Source of the DNA: Gymnorhina tibicen
Lineage: Eukaryota > Chordata > Aves > Passeriformes > Artamidae
Length of the DNA: 64,000 nucleotides
Assembly (NCBI GenBank): GCA_013399875.1
Contig: VXAZ01006360.1
Coordinates: 558,001 to 622,000, forward strand
Reading direction: 5' to 3'
Under the pieces are notes generated by a model. The model was not told where the DNA came from, did no database searches, and saw only the letters and a list, made by a program, of their open reading frames with translations. This document shows positions 52,830 to 63,667 of the stretch, in pieces. The position numbers were made by a program, and so were the translations under genes. Within the stretch, counting starts at the first letter, position 1, and each line of letters opens with the position of its first letter.

Positions 52830-53222
52830 GTTGTAGCACAGACTCTTGCTTTCGGAAGGGACCTACGATGATCACCTAGTCCAGATGCCTGATGAATTGA
52901 GGGCTGACCAAGTTAAAGCATGTTGAGAAAGGCGTTGTCCAAAAGCTTCTCAAACACGGACAGCCTTGGGGCATTGACCACCTCTAGGAACGCCATTCCT
53001 CTCGGCAAAGAAACGGTTCCCAGTGTCCAGTGTAAACTTAAGGAGCAGGTTTGAACCATTCCCACGCGTCCTGTCGCTGGGTTACCAGCGAGAAGAGCTC
53101 AACCCCTCCCTCTCCACTTCCCCTCCTCAGGAAGCTGCAAAGAGCAAGGAGGTCGCCGGCCCTCAACCTCCTTTTCCCCAAACCAGACAAGCGCAGAGCC
53201 CAGCGCTACTCCTCGGAGGCAG
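52830..53222 (-). mobile_element. CR1 LINE fragment abutting the CpG island
   Basis: Read on the plus strand this is the reverse complement of CR1 3' UTR and ORF2 end. Landmarks are 'tcggaagggacctacgatga' then 'tcacctagtcca', 'gtcctgtcgctgggttacc', 'ctcaacctccttttccccaa', and 'cagagcccagcgctactcct' then 'cgg'. The last is a form of the usual 'cagagccctcagccgctcct' then 'cg'. The copy is diverged and shows several CpG-preserving positions near its right end, where it merges into the CpG island. The truncated 5' end of the element faces the gene's promoter. Confidence 0.75.
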
Positions 53223-53720
53223 TTTTTTGTTCAGGTTTGTCCAGGGTCGTTTGGTTTGGGCCCCGCCTCAGGAGGGAGGGAGAGAGGGAAAGAGGGAGGG
53301 AGAGTAGGCGGGCCGAGAGAGCGTGGGAGGGAGGGACGCGGATCGGGCAGGAGGCGGCATCGGTATTATCGGCGCGGCGGGCCGGGGGGCAGGTGGCGCC
53401 GGAGCTGCGGCTGCAGGTGGGAGTGGGGAGCCGCGGCCGGGCGGGAGAGCGGTCGGTGCCTGGCGGGGAGCACGGCGCGCCTGGCTGGGGCGGCGGGATG
53501 TGCCGGGGTCTCCCTCCGGATGCAGCGCTTGCCGAGCGGCGCGGCAGCTGAGCCCTGCCGCGAGCAGGGCTGCGCGGCGTCCCGGGGACATCGCCGGCGT
53601 TTGTCATCGCCGCTGCCCGCCCCTGCCCGGCACCCGGCGTGCGGGGAGCAGCCTCTGCTGCACAGCCGGAGCACGGAGGCTTCGCTGCTGCCGCTCCGCT
53701 CCGTCTCTTCCTCCTTTTAC
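53223..53720 (+). promoter_or_regulatory. CpG-island promoter of the downstream gene
   Basis: Very high GC and CpG density without a TATA box. The island contains a GC box (ccccgcctc, about 53260-53268), a GA-rich purine tract (about 53271-53306, repeats of GGGA) and then dense CGG/GCG sequence. The only supportable gene starts its coding chain 330 bases downstream in the plus direction, so the island is taken as its promoter and first exon. It could also fire in the opposite direction. Frames inside it (53206-53766 minus, 53256-53732 and 53323-53814 plus) follow from GC content and are not called. Confidence 0.75.
53300..53416 (+). other. Probable non-coding first exon (5' UTR)
   Basis: A good donor, CTGCAG|GTGGGA, starts at 53417 inside the CpG island. 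The next acceptor that leads into the coding chain ends at 54012, which would give a 596-base GT-AG intron. There is no ATG between the GA-rich tract and this donor, so the exon would be wholly untranslated. The transcription start is not visible and the left coordinate is nominal. An alternative acceptor-like site (cctccttttacag, ending at about 53721) could define another 5' exon. Confidence 0.4.
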
Positions 53721-54012
53721 AGCAAACTGTGAAGTACCACAGATCAGTGATTTTCTTCCTATGCATGTGGAAGGCGTTCCTGTTGTGTTACTTAAAAACA
53801 AACAGGCAAACTAGAAAAACACCATCTCTGAGTTAGGCTCTTTTTTAAAGCACATTTCCATTGTTGCTGAGCTCTGCTTTTCGGTAAGCTTCCATAAGCG
53901 TGCCAAGTCAGGACGGAAAACAGTTCAGAATATTAACTGTAGAGTCTGCAAAACAGATGGAGAACCGCAGATAGCGTGGTGGTGACTGTAATTCTCCCTC
54001 CATTGCTTCCAG

Positions 54013-54121
54013 GTACTTAACAACACCAAAAAATGAAAGCTTTCCCATCATGTCTCTCCATGCAGTAGCGCTCGCCAGCTTCAGCAGAACAGAAGTCTTC
54101 AAGCACCCCTGCTCTGAAAAG
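54013..54121 (+). CDS. Coding exon 1 of an unidentified gene (ATG at 54050)
   Basis: A polypyrimidine tract with acceptor 'tccctccattgcttccag' ends at 54012, and a near-perfect donor GAAAAG|GTGAGG begins at 54122. Translation is taken to start at 54050 (catcATGt, A at -3). It gives 24 residues beginning MSLHAVALASF and ends exactly in phase 0, which joins the phase-0 start of the next exon without a stop. An earlier ATG in the same exon (54033) opens a 12-codon frame that stops at 54068 and overlaps the start in another frame. Bases 54013-54049 would therefore be 5' UTR. The residues show no signal peptide or domain. The start is the least certain part of the gene, because translation could also begin further downstream at Met109. 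I do not recognise the protein. Confidence 0.6.
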
Positions 54122-56260
54122 GTGAGGCAGGGGAGACCTCTGAATGGTGGCTCAGTGTACTCATTAGCTGGGGGGTCTTGGTTCAAAAACCAGCTTTTAG
54201 TTGTCAGTGGTCGTAGTAAATTATTTTTAAATGCTGGTGGAATTAACTTGGGAAACACAGTCCCAGTATTAGAGGTGGGGGGAGGAAAAGGCAGACTTCT
54301 TTTATACTAGGAAAATGTCAAACTGTCAGTGGGTTTTATTGGTTATGGCAGTGTGTTGTGTTTTCCATGTACTTCTGTTGTTGTATTTTCTGATCACTGC
54401 TCTTTAATCACCTTTTTATTTTTTTTTTTGGCGTTTGTTGGTGGGGACAGTTTTGTGGCTTTTTTTTTTCTGTGATGTAGTTGAAACCATAGCATCTTGA
54501 AAGGAAATGGGAATCCTACCTGAATTCTCAGACCATTCTGATAAGAACTGAGAGACGGGAGCATTGTTTAAAAAAAAGAGAAAAATCTTAAAACTCAGCA
54601 CCCTTAATAGCTATGCTTACTGATAAAGTACTTGCATCTATCCAACTGTTGGGCAGTTGGGATACTTGCATCCTAACAGGTAGAGTCTGTTAATTGCTGG
54701 TAATGAAAATTTTTTTTTTAATTTAATAAAATAATTTAAAAATGGTTCCTACTTTATCCACTGATATTGACAATATGATATTTATATGGATAAAACCTGC
54801 CTACATGCCAGTTTCTCAAAAGTAGTGCAGAGGGGGAAAATAGAAAACACTAGCAGATACTGAAGAGAGTATTTTTCTGAGCACTGACATAATCAAATGC
54901 TAAATACTTTAAATGAAACATACTATTTTTGTCTTGAAACGTTATCCTCCATTAAAAGGGAAATTCTCTGTGGGTTTTAATTCCTTCTGCTTTCTGTGAG
55001 TCTGAAGTGTATCTGGACAAGGTCTGTACTCTGAGTCACCTCAGTCTTCCACGTAGGAAGTGTAGAGGTCAACAACATGGGGTGGCTGAGGACAGCACAG
55101 CTTTAACTCCCTTCTCTTTGTATGGGATCACAGTGTGCAGGAGAGGGTGAGAGGAATCCTGGGCGTGCTTCAGTGTGCAGACATGCTCACTGATGTGGGG
55201 AGAAGGCACAACATCTTGGTTAGGTGCTTTTTAAGGATGTGTGTGTTGGAGCAGGGCATCCTTTTCATTTCCCTGGTTTCTGTGATGTGCTCTGCAGGTC
55301 CATGACATACTTGAGGCAGTAGGGAGGTGGGGGGACGCATTTTAGGTCCTCACAAGGAATTTATGATAGGGATACCTGTTGCTTTGCTGTCCTCAGTGTA
55401 TCATAGTCTCGTGTTAGAATTAGCTCCTGAGTATCTGCACTAAATTGCTTCTCTGGTTCAGCTTACTCTGGTTTGACAGTATGGTAAATCCAGCTTTGAG
55501 GGTAGAAATACTGAATTGGAAGAGTCATGACTGCACAAAGTAAAGTGCTGATCTGGTATAAACCTGCTCAGGCATTTCAAATGCATTCAGAATTTTGGTC
55601 AGCTTATAGTGGCAGGCTCTTATGCCAGGTTGAGTATTATCTATCTGTGTCACATCTTCCTTTATGCTGGGTCAGTCACGTTGCTGATGTGAACCACATG
55701 TACTGTGTTCTATCAAATTAGGTGACGTGACCACACTTCCTCCCAGTTGTTAGAGCTGGGAGATCAAGCAGCACGTGCATCAGATTTGTGGAGCTGGATC
55801 CTCATAGATTTACCTTATATATAGCTTATATATTTAGCTTATATATTTAGCTTGTATACATCTGAATAGGCCAACACTTCCAGACACAGATTGGTGGTTC
55901 CTTGAATTCTTTTCCACTCCATTGCTGTTGTTTTGGTAGATACACAGGCATCCTGTTCAGCATTTTGTCTCATTTGTGCCTATGCACATGTTTAATCTTC
56001 CTGCTGTGGAGAGTTTCTTTTGGTCACCTGCCTTCTGGAGTGAAATGAGACATGCAGAGCTGAGATGCCAGCGCTCTCCAGACAGTGCATGCTTCCAGGG
56101 AGATTTTCAGGCAGCCAGAAATGTAGGCAGTGGTTAGGTGACTGTTGGCAGGCCTCAGAACAGTGTTCTTCCTGCTGGCATGACTGTGAGACTGAGGGTA
56201 TCATTAGCAGAGTGCTGTTATCTTATAACCAAATTGTCTCCCTCTCTGTTCTCCTTGTAG
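54122..56260 (+). other. Intron 2 (first coding intron)
   Basis: GT-AG intron of 2139 bases (gtgagg...ccttgtag). It contains poly-T runs at about 54418-54470 and a tandem AT-rich repeat at about 55814-55855. I see no mobile element or further exon in it. Confidence 0.6.
55814..55855. repeat. AT-rich tandem repeat in intron
   Basis: About three imperfect copies of a 13-14 bp unit of the form 'ttatatatttagc'. Confidence 0.8.
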
Positions 56261-56369
56261 TTAAACCACGAAAGCCTAAAGGTGGCGTTCACCGACTCAG
56301 CGTGTTCTTCAAATCCCTCAGTGAGGATTAGCTGCCTTGCTCCAACCCCTCAAATCTCTGTTCTCTCAG
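56261..56369 (+). CDS. Coding exon 2 of the unidentified gene
   Basis: The acceptor (cctctctgttctccttgtag) ends at 56260 and the donor (CTCTCAG|GTAATG) begins at 56370. The exon is 109 bases: read from its first base it gives 36 codons without a stop, then one base left over (phase 0 in, phase 1 out). It encodes residues 25-60, beginning LNHESLKVAFT and ending PTPQISVLS. The leftover G completes an Asp codon with the AT that opens the next exon. The segment is Ser/Thr/Pro-rich and has no recognisable domain. A different frame (56262-56330) reads further upstream into the intron but stops inside the exon and does not connect to the next exon, so it is rejected. Confidence 0.75.
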
Positions 56370-56608
56370 GTAATGCCAGTTTGTTCTGAATTGCCTCCCT
56401 CTGGGGAGTTTTGCTGGTGCTTGTAGTGCTAGCAAAAGCTATCGGTGTTTCTGTGTACTAAACAAGTCTAGTTTGTTTGAAGAGGGTTCCTTGCTTATTG
56501 GCTTTGAGGGCGGTACAACATTAATATATATTATACAATTTTCAAGTATGGGTGTTTTTTGCCTCTTAATGGTAGTTTGGCCATTTTAGTTAATGCTGAC
56601 TTTTTGCA

Positions 56609-56797
56609 TGTGAGGGTGGATCAGGTTGCCCAGAAAAGTTGTGGATGCCCCATCCCTTTAAGTGTTCAAGGTGAGGTTGGATGAGACTCTGAGCAACCTG
56701 GTCTACTGGAAGGTGTCCCCACCCATAGCAGGGGAGTTGGAACTAGATGATCTTTCAGGCCCCTTTCAGCCCATAAACTTTTATGATTTTTTGATTA
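56609..56797 (+). mobile_element. CR1 LINE 3'-end fragment, sense, intronic
   Basis: The sequence runs from 'gtgagggtggatcaggttgc' through 'gagcaacctggtctactgga' and 'ttggaactagatgatctttc' to a worn tail ('cttttatgattttttgatt'). It is the 3' UTR of CR1 in the same orientation as the gene. Confidence 0.9.
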
Positions 56798-57281
56798 TAA
56801 CAGTAAATGTTTTGTTTTGCACAGAGAAGATGATGTTTGCAGCTCAAATTAAGGTATTCCTGTGCAAATTGAAATGTCAGTAGTTACCACAATAGCTTTC
56901 TTTTCCTGAAAAGATTAAAACGTTTGTTTGATTAGTTTTAATTTTCCTATTCCTGTCCTTGTACTGCCATGGCTGGCTACATTGGTTAAGATGTTTCTTT
57001 GCAAGTGCAGCCAGTAAAATGTGGCAGTTTTGCTGCTATTTCTGCAAGAGCTTTGTCTTGGTAAGCAGCAGGTGACTGATCCCTATTACTAACATACTCT
57101 GGCTGATTTTGACCTGGCTTTACTAGGGTAGCTTTGCTAGCAGCTCTTGCAGTATAGCTTATATGTGATGATTTTAGGTTTTTTCAGCTTTTTCTTGATG
57201 AGCACTGGTCTTTATATGGACTTGCTGTTCCAAAATACATGGGTTTTTTGTTTTGGTTTTGAACCCTTCAGTAGTATCTTA

Positions 57282-57312
57282 ACATGATAAGAAAGATACT
57301 TTCTTATCATGT
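57282..57312. repeat. Perfect inverted repeat (14-bp arms, 3-nt loop)
   Basis: The arm acatgataagaaag (57282-57295) is followed by ATA and then by its exact reverse complement (57299-57312). In the intron transcript it would fold into a tight hairpin. The loop is too short and the stem too short for a canonical microRNA precursor. Confidence 0.9.
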
Positions 57313-58481
57313 AGTTTGAGTGCATGCAGGCTTCCAGGTGAGAGACTCACGGAGAAGCTTACTGTTTTCCAATGAGATGTGTCCAAGGAGAGCAACCTCT
57401 GGGCAAAGTCTGCAGTCTGCAACACTTGCTGCTTTTTTCAGCAGCAGTGTTTAACATTCCTCGTGGTCCTAACTAGGAGTTCTTTGTCCTGGAAATTATT
57501 CTTCTTGATTGTATCTATTCTTAGAATTTTACAACTGACTTATCTTCCCCAAAGGAGATAGTTGTTAACTTCATTGTGTTGATGTGGTCGATGGTTTCTT
57601 CTTGAACACAGACTTTGTATCTAATCTCTCAATTTCTTGGATTATGGCTGTTCCTCTGAGGCTTTTTTTTGTTTGATTGGTTTTAGTTTTTTGGTTTTTT
57701 TTGTTCAAGGTACAGTTTTGTTGTTCGTATTGTTTTGTTCAGTTTATTCTTTGAAATCACCTGGTTGCAGTGCACGCTTCCGTGTCCTGCTAATGTTGCT
57801 ATGTCTGCCACTAAAAGCAGTTTTTCCATTTTCTGTTGAACTACAGTTTTGCAGTAGATCACATAGGATCTTGGCAGTGCTTTTGATTCTTTTAGAGGCA
57901 TTATAATGATCTGGCTGTGACAGAGCTAAGTTTGTTATGGTTTTGCCTAGGTGTTGCCACCCCATGAATAATGGACTGAAGTTTACTTTAGCCATTTCCA
58001 CTCTGACTGAACTGAAACACACAAGCACACCGATCTTGTATTACTGAGTATATTTTTTGTTGCTCTTTCTGCTCTATTGATCTTACATATGTCTTGCTAT
58101 AATGTAATCTTCTCTTCTATTGGCAGTAGGATCAGTACCTGTATTAGTAATAGTTTTGTTATCCTGTTTTGTAGAACAGTGAAGTTTTTGAGCACACTGA
58201 CAATCAGTCACCATTAAAGTCTTAGCTAATTGTGTTTGGATAGCAGCAGAATACTTTACTGTTGTTTTATTACCTAGCCTTTATCAATGACAGAATTGCT
58301 TCCTGAGTGCAGAAAGCAAGAGCTTTCTTGCAGGAAGAGGCAGCAGTAAGTGGTGAGTGAATTCAGCTGTTTCCTGTCTTCTCACCTGTGTAAAAAATAA
58401 TATGCATTTTGTTCATGGTGTGTATTAAGCTTTTCTTAGTATTGTTTCCTAACCTCTTGTTTTCTTCTATTTTCTGAACAG

Positions 58482-59132
58482 ATGAATCTTCAAGGCCAGC
58501 AGTGATTGGACATGCTGGAAGTTTTGGATCATACCCAGGTAGTGCTGAAGCTATCAAAGACATTCTTGTGTCTGTTTTAAATGCATCTGGTTTGAAGCCC
58601 TCTTTGGTGTTGGAGCAGAGCACAATGCAGGGAGCTGAGCATCCGGATAGTGATGTGGAACATTGGGAAGAAAGCAGTGCCGGGGATAGCCATGATGACA
58701 GTGACAGTGATTCTGCACATCACAACGCTGCCTGTACACAAACAGACATTCGGTTTACAAGGCCCCGGGCATGTTGGAACAACACAGACTGTGATTCCCC
58801 CAAACCTTCGCTGGATACTTTCCCTTGTCCCCGTTATACTGATGGAGATCCTGCTGCTTCCTCCTTGAATGGTTTCAGTCTTTCGGGCATGTCCCCTCTG
58901 AAGCGTGACTGCTTTACCCAAGTGACGTTAACAGGAGGCACCGTCACATCCGCTGTTGTGCATTCTGGAAAAGAATCTTGTACCTCCTCTGAAAGAGACT
59001 TGGCTTTCACAAGGTTGCTTCCAGATTCAACTGTTGGTAAATCAGATCTAGTGAAATACCCTGCGCCTCTCAGCAACAGTGACAGTGATTCTCCCAGTGG
59101 TCTTTCCCAGTCAGAGCCAGTCAATCCAACAG
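58482..59132 (+). CDS. Large coding exon 3 of the unidentified gene
   Basis: The acceptor (tttcttctattttctgaacag) ends at 58481 and the donor (CCAACAG|GTAACT) begins at 59133. The exon is 651 bases, phase 1 in and phase 1 out, so skipping it would keep the frame. It has no stop across 217 codons (residues 61-277). The protein is Ser/Asp-rich and probably disordered. It has an acidic-Ser cluster at residues 116-138 (HWEESS, then GDSHDDSDSDS), an ACTQTD motif near 143-149, the segment RPRACWNNTDCDSPKPSL and a second NSDSDSPSG cluster near the end. The SDSD runs resemble casein-kinase-2 sites. No enzymatic or structural domain is recognisable. It may be the disordered N-terminal part of a large adaptor or regulatory protein, but that is inference only. 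Confidence 0.85.
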
Positions 59133-62100
59133 GTAACTTTACACCTGCATTTTTGTTGTAAGATCTCTGTGCTAGGCAAGATGAGTGTAATTGAAGTGGG
59201 CCTTATTTGTGGGATTTCAAATTAGACAAATGCTGTCTTTCAAAATAGGGAGAAAGAGCTCAAAAACCAGGGAGAACCAGAGGGTTGGACTCAGTAAAAT
59301 GGGAGATGCTCACACTTGCAGTAGGCATCTCTCAGGATGCAGAAATGCTTCTGTAATATGCAGCTTTTGATAAAATGTAAAAATTGCTGAGCCGTGAGCA
59401 ATGTAGAACATCCACTGGATGAGCTTTCTACCAGCTTTATCTTGTCTTCACTGTACCCTTTTCCCCCTAGCAGATAGCATGGATCTGGGCATTGGGTAAT
59501 GAATCATTAGTGTGTGGGGGCTCCCTGGGTCATGTTGTGTTTGGCAGGAGCTGGGGGAGAGGGAATCCTTGGATGCTGGGATTTTGGAGGCAGGGCATTA
59601 ACATCCAGTTTATTATGACTAAATTGGCTTGTTCTGGAGTGGGGACTGTTCTTCCTTTTCCCCTTTCCAAGTGGACCTAAGGTCTTGGAGATACAAACCC
59701 CCATCTGATATAGAACAGGTTCTTTATACCTCTCACCAGTTTTCCAACCATATGGATATTCCTGTATGTTGTCTGTGAAGAGAACTGGCTGATGGATGCT
59801 AGCAGAGGGTGCCCTTTGAGCAGGGTGCCTTCTTTCCTGCAGTGTCAGGGGGCTCTGGGCAGTGCAGGCCCGTAGGTGAGGAGCTGTTCAGTGGGAAAGT
59901 TCAGCACATCCCGTGATATGGCTGGGGGAGCAGCTGGCCTGGCCTTGGGGCTGTGTGTGTGCCTCCATGAGATGTGCCAGCCTTCCTGGGCTGCAGGCTG
60001 GCGTCCCTGCCCTTTGGCTGGGGCAGCAGAAGTCCCCTCCAGTTTAACACCTAGTATTGACAGGAACAGCCTTTGGTACAGCAAGATGAAGCATTTGGAT
60101 TTTGTTTATAAAGGCTGTTAGTTGTATCTAAGGACTTAGTTTATGACCACAAATAAATTCAGATGGATGGAGCACCTCTTCTATGAAGACAGACAGAGCT
60201 GGGGTTGTTCAGCTTGGAGAAGGCTCCAGGGAGACCTTGTAGCAGCCTTCCAGTACTTAGAGGGGAACTTAGAAAAAATAGGAAGGGTGATTAAATATTA
60301 GGAAGAAATCCTTTACTGTGAGGGTGGTGAGGCACTGGCACAGGTTGCCCAGGGAAGCTGTGGATGCCTCATCCCTTTAAGTGTTCAAGGCCAGGTTGGA
60401 TGGGATCCTGACCAACCTGGTCTAGTGAGTGATCTTTGAGCAACCTGGTGTAGTGGAAGGTGTTCCTGCCCATGGCAGGGGGTTTGGAGCAAGGTGATCT
60501 TTAAGGTCCATTCCAACCCAAACCATTCTATGATTCTATGATGATAGATTATAAGCTGCAGAAAAATGTTGTAACTGAGGTCTGATTTTTCTACTGGAGT
60601 AAAGGCAAAGAGCAGGGAGTGTTCATCCTGCCTTTGTATTATAAAAGAATATTACAAAGGCTAGGTTTTGTTGGTTGGTTTTGATTTGGGTTTTCTCTTG
60701 TCCCTTTGGTCAATAGTAGTCCTAGCGGTAGCACTCCACTGACCTCCACTTCCAGTTTCTGATCTTTTCTAGCTATTCACCCAGAGCTCCTCCAAGGTCT
60801 AAGTTGGCAGCAAGGTCTCCAACAGGCACGTGCCATTGCAGGACTGTGTGCTCTTAGTAACATCTCTGTCATCCAGGACAGGCTGTCATCAGCAGTTAGT
60901 ATGTGACGATTATGGCTGTTTCCGTCTGCTGGGTGTCGCGTTGGCTCCGTGCCATCGAGAAGTGCCCTTCAGGGAGAAGGAAACCACACCCAGCAGTTGG
61001 GGCTGGCTGAGGCGAGTCACACGTGTTTGGGGAGCTGGGTCTGGAAAGCACAGCCCAGGCTCTCAGGGTCAGCGGGGACCGCAAGGCACGTGCGTAAGAG
61101 CAAATACATTGTGCGTGACTCGACCTTCTGGCACGGGTCAGATGTGTCACAAGCTTGTGTTGGGCTAGTAGCGCTGCTGGCTCTCCAGAAAACAAAGGGA
61201 GCAAGGAATGTGGCAGCCACCTGACTGAAGAACAGCATCCTTGATTTTACTAAAATATACTCCTCGTAGGAGGCAGGATCCTGTTAGACACTGAACAGTG
61301 GGGTGTGTTCTGTCTGCCTTAGACTCAGGCCTTTTTTGTACAAAGTGAAAACTTCTGCATTTTCTTATTCCTTGTTGCTTTTAACCATTTAACTCATTAC
61401 TGGGCAGCTTGGGTAATGAGGTCTCATTCTCTCCTGCACTATCCAGTACTATGAGGATGTGAAAAGTGAATAGCACAACGAAAAAGAAGAAATATAATGC
61501 CTCATTTGAGGGCAGGAATTGCACAATAGCAGTTCCTGACTTGCTATTCTTTCGATTGCTATCTCAGAGATGATGGTTTCTCACAGGAGAACTGCTGAGG
61601 GATGCACAAGATAGGAGAGTTTCTGAAGGATGCACAAGATACAAGAAAGTTATGTAATATTACTTAAATCAGAATAAATAGTTTTTCAGTGGGATTTAAT
61701 TTTTGTTTAGTGGGATTTTCTGCTAGTCCCCTGAAATTCCTGCTAGGCCTTGTTCATATGTGTGAGGCCACCAGAGAATGGCCCTTACTCAACCTTTTGA
61801 AAAGGCTCTGTTACTGTTAATGAAGAGCTTGTGACTGAGTTTAGTGTTTTCTGGGGGCTTTGTTGTGGCTGGTGTGTCACTGACAGTTCACAGGCTTGTT
61901 CTTGCTTTTAACCTCTATGTACATCAAGCTCACTTCCTTCTCTGGCTCTCAGGGCTCTTTCCGCAGCCCCAGCAGCCTTCAGGCAACAGTGTTCAGGAGC
62001 AGAAGGGCAACCGGATAATTTTTCTGCATCAGACCCAGAGTTGCATCCCATTGCTGGATGTGCCGGGTTTTTTCCCTGTGCTTCTTTTACATTCTTTTTA

Positions 62101-63581
62101 CTTTAAGATGCAAGTGGGATGCAAGATGTAAGCAAAGGAGAGAGCTCCCATTAGATTTCAAAATTACATTGAAGATGAATTGCGTCTTATGTTTTAAAGA
62201 GAAAGGAATAATTTTCCCATTTCCTTACTTCTGCTTATTATTTTTAGCCTAGAGAGTAATGTTTGTTATCTTAACTGATGAGAATGTAGTCTTTTATCAA
62301 GCTATAGAGCTTACCTACTAAGATGAATCATCAGGTAGGCATGAAAATAACTTAATTAGGCCATTAAATCTGTTTTGAAAAGTCATATTGTCAGTTTTTC
62401 CTTCATGGTATACACAATGGAGGTATTAATAATTCTGTACAAAAACTCTCCATCTGTGTCGCTACGCTCGAGCACAGTATTGACTTTCCAGCCTGATGTC
62501 ATTGACGCTTGGGGCAGCGTAACATGGTTTCTCTAAGTAAGGCAATATAAATAATCCAAACTAGGGCTGGGAGTCAGTGCCCCTTAGTTGGAGAAAAGGT
62601 TTACATAAATTATGATCATATTTTGTGGGATCTCTTTAGCTTGTCTGTGACTTGGAAACAAATTTAGAAAGGGCATTTTTTTAAAATAAAAAGCCATTGA
62701 TTAAGCCATGCTATTTGCAAAGGTTTTAAATGGTGTCTGTGTGGTGGCCATTTGCCACCACATATGGTCTATTTTATCCTGTTGGCATCACGAGAGTGAA
62801 ACAGAAACTGTATGAGTTCAAGGTTCAAGAAGAGGTAGTAAACACCAGTAAAACTTGCTGTGTGCTCTGCTGTACAGTGAAAAGTTCTTATCGGGGAAAA
62901 AGAAATAAAATTTATTTCACATACTCATCATACTCATCAGTGGCAAAACTGCAATTCTGGGAAGCAAGGAATACTGTGGCTAATGCCACAGCTGGACTTA
63001 CTACCACTCAGTATGGGTTGCATTTGGAAGCAGGGGGAAGATTTCCTCAGGGTATGGAAACATAATGGCAAAATGTTTTCCAAACTTATTGTAGTCACAC
63101 AATGCCAGAAGTCATATGGTGATTCTTTTAAGGCTGGTGCATCTCTCTGCATGCCCATACAGCAGTGAGATTTGTGTTTCTTCCAGCAACTGTGAATGAG
63201 CAGAGTGCAGTGTTAGCTGGCTGTGTCACCAACTGCAGAGCATTGCTTCCAGTCCAGCCTCAGGTTCTCTTTGTGGTTGTCCCCAGCAGCTCAGACCGTA
63301 GCTTGGAACTGGTGTGGGAATACAGCGGTGCCGTCACAGCACAGCATTTGAACTGTGTTTCTCTGGTAGTTGATGTTCGTGCTTCAGGTTGCCAGAGTAG
63401 TTCGAATGCCAGCGTGTTTCTCACATTTTTCTCCTCCTTAGCTTCCACCACAGCCTCCAACCTCAATGGTGTTCAGTTTTGGTGAAAAAAAGTTTGCTTT
63501 GCTTTCTGGAAGTCACCGTGCACGCATCGTGGGAGCTGCAGAGAAAGAAGTAACTAATTAAAGCTCTTGTTATACCCACAG
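59133..63581 (+). other. Intron 4
   Basis: GT-AG intron of 4449 bases (gtaact...tacccacag). It contains a sense CR1 fragment (60163-60544) and two copies of ggatgcacaagata 28 bases apart (61600-61613, 61628-61641). A moderately CpG-rich spot with a CACGTG core occurs at about 61.0-61.1 kb. The 106-codon frame at 63165-63485 has no splice context and is taken as chance. A small exon that keeps the phase could be hidden here. Confidence 0.55.
60163..60544 (+). mobile_element. CR1 LINE, 5'-truncated, sense, intronic
   Basis: The sequence starts with 'tggagcacctcttctatgaa' (end of ORF2). It continues through the 3' UTR ('tgaggcactggcacaggttg') and ends in the intact tail 'accattctatgattctatga'. 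A short partial duplication of the 'caacctggt.tagtg' segment lies at about 60410-60460. The clear tail suggests that it is one of the younger copies in the window. Confidence 0.93.
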
Positions 63582-63667
63582 GTTCTACTTCCCCTTTGAA
63601 CATAAGTGCTATACCCTTGAATCGTTCACTGCAGGACATCTGCATGCTTCCAGAGGATGTGGAAAAG
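63582..63667 (+). CDS. Coding exon 4 of the unidentified gene
   Basis: The acceptor (ttgttatacccacag) ends at 63581 and the donor (GAAAAG|GTGAGG) begins at 63668. The exon is 86 bases, phase 1 in and phase 0 out, with no stop. It encodes residues 278-306: a Gly completed across the junction, then STSPLNISAIPLNRS and LQDICMLPEDVEK. The phase matches the preceding exon. The gene continues beyond the window. The LQDI...LPEDVEK stretch could be a short helix or binding motif, but I cannot assign it. Confidence 0.8.

Larger units (their letters stand above)
56370..58481 (+). other. Intron 3 with CR1 fragment and hairpin
   Basis: GT-AG intron of 2112 bases (gtaatg...tctgaacag). It holds a sense CR1 tail (56609-56797) and a perfect hairpin (57282-57312), both listed separately. 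The rest is T-rich with no further exon recognised. Confidence 0.6.

Noticed and set aside
53206..53766. 186-codon minus-strand frame in the CpG island
   Set aside because: The Arg/Pro/Ala-rich translation reflects GC content. Overlapping frames on both strands are equally open.
53323..53814. 163-codon plus-strand frame across the CpG island
   Set aside because: Gly/Ala/Arg-rich composition, no donor in the right place, and it does not connect in phase with the coding chain. Its end (about 53722-53814) reads more protein-like and follows an acceptor-like ccttttacag, but no suitable donor follows.
56262..56330. Reading of the 56.3-kb exon in a second frame (VKPRKPKGG...)
   Set aside because: It stops inside the exon at 56328-56330 and needs intronic sequence on its left. 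The frame from the first exon base is open throughout and joins both neighbours in phase.
57282..57312. Hairpin as a microRNA precursor
   Set aside because: A 14-bp stem and 3-nt loop are too short for Drosha/Dicer processing, and the flanking sequence does not extend the stem.
63165..63485. 106-codon plus-strand frame in intron 4
   Set aside because: No in-phase acceptor and donor pair. It ends before the supported exon at 63582 and its composition is unremarkable.
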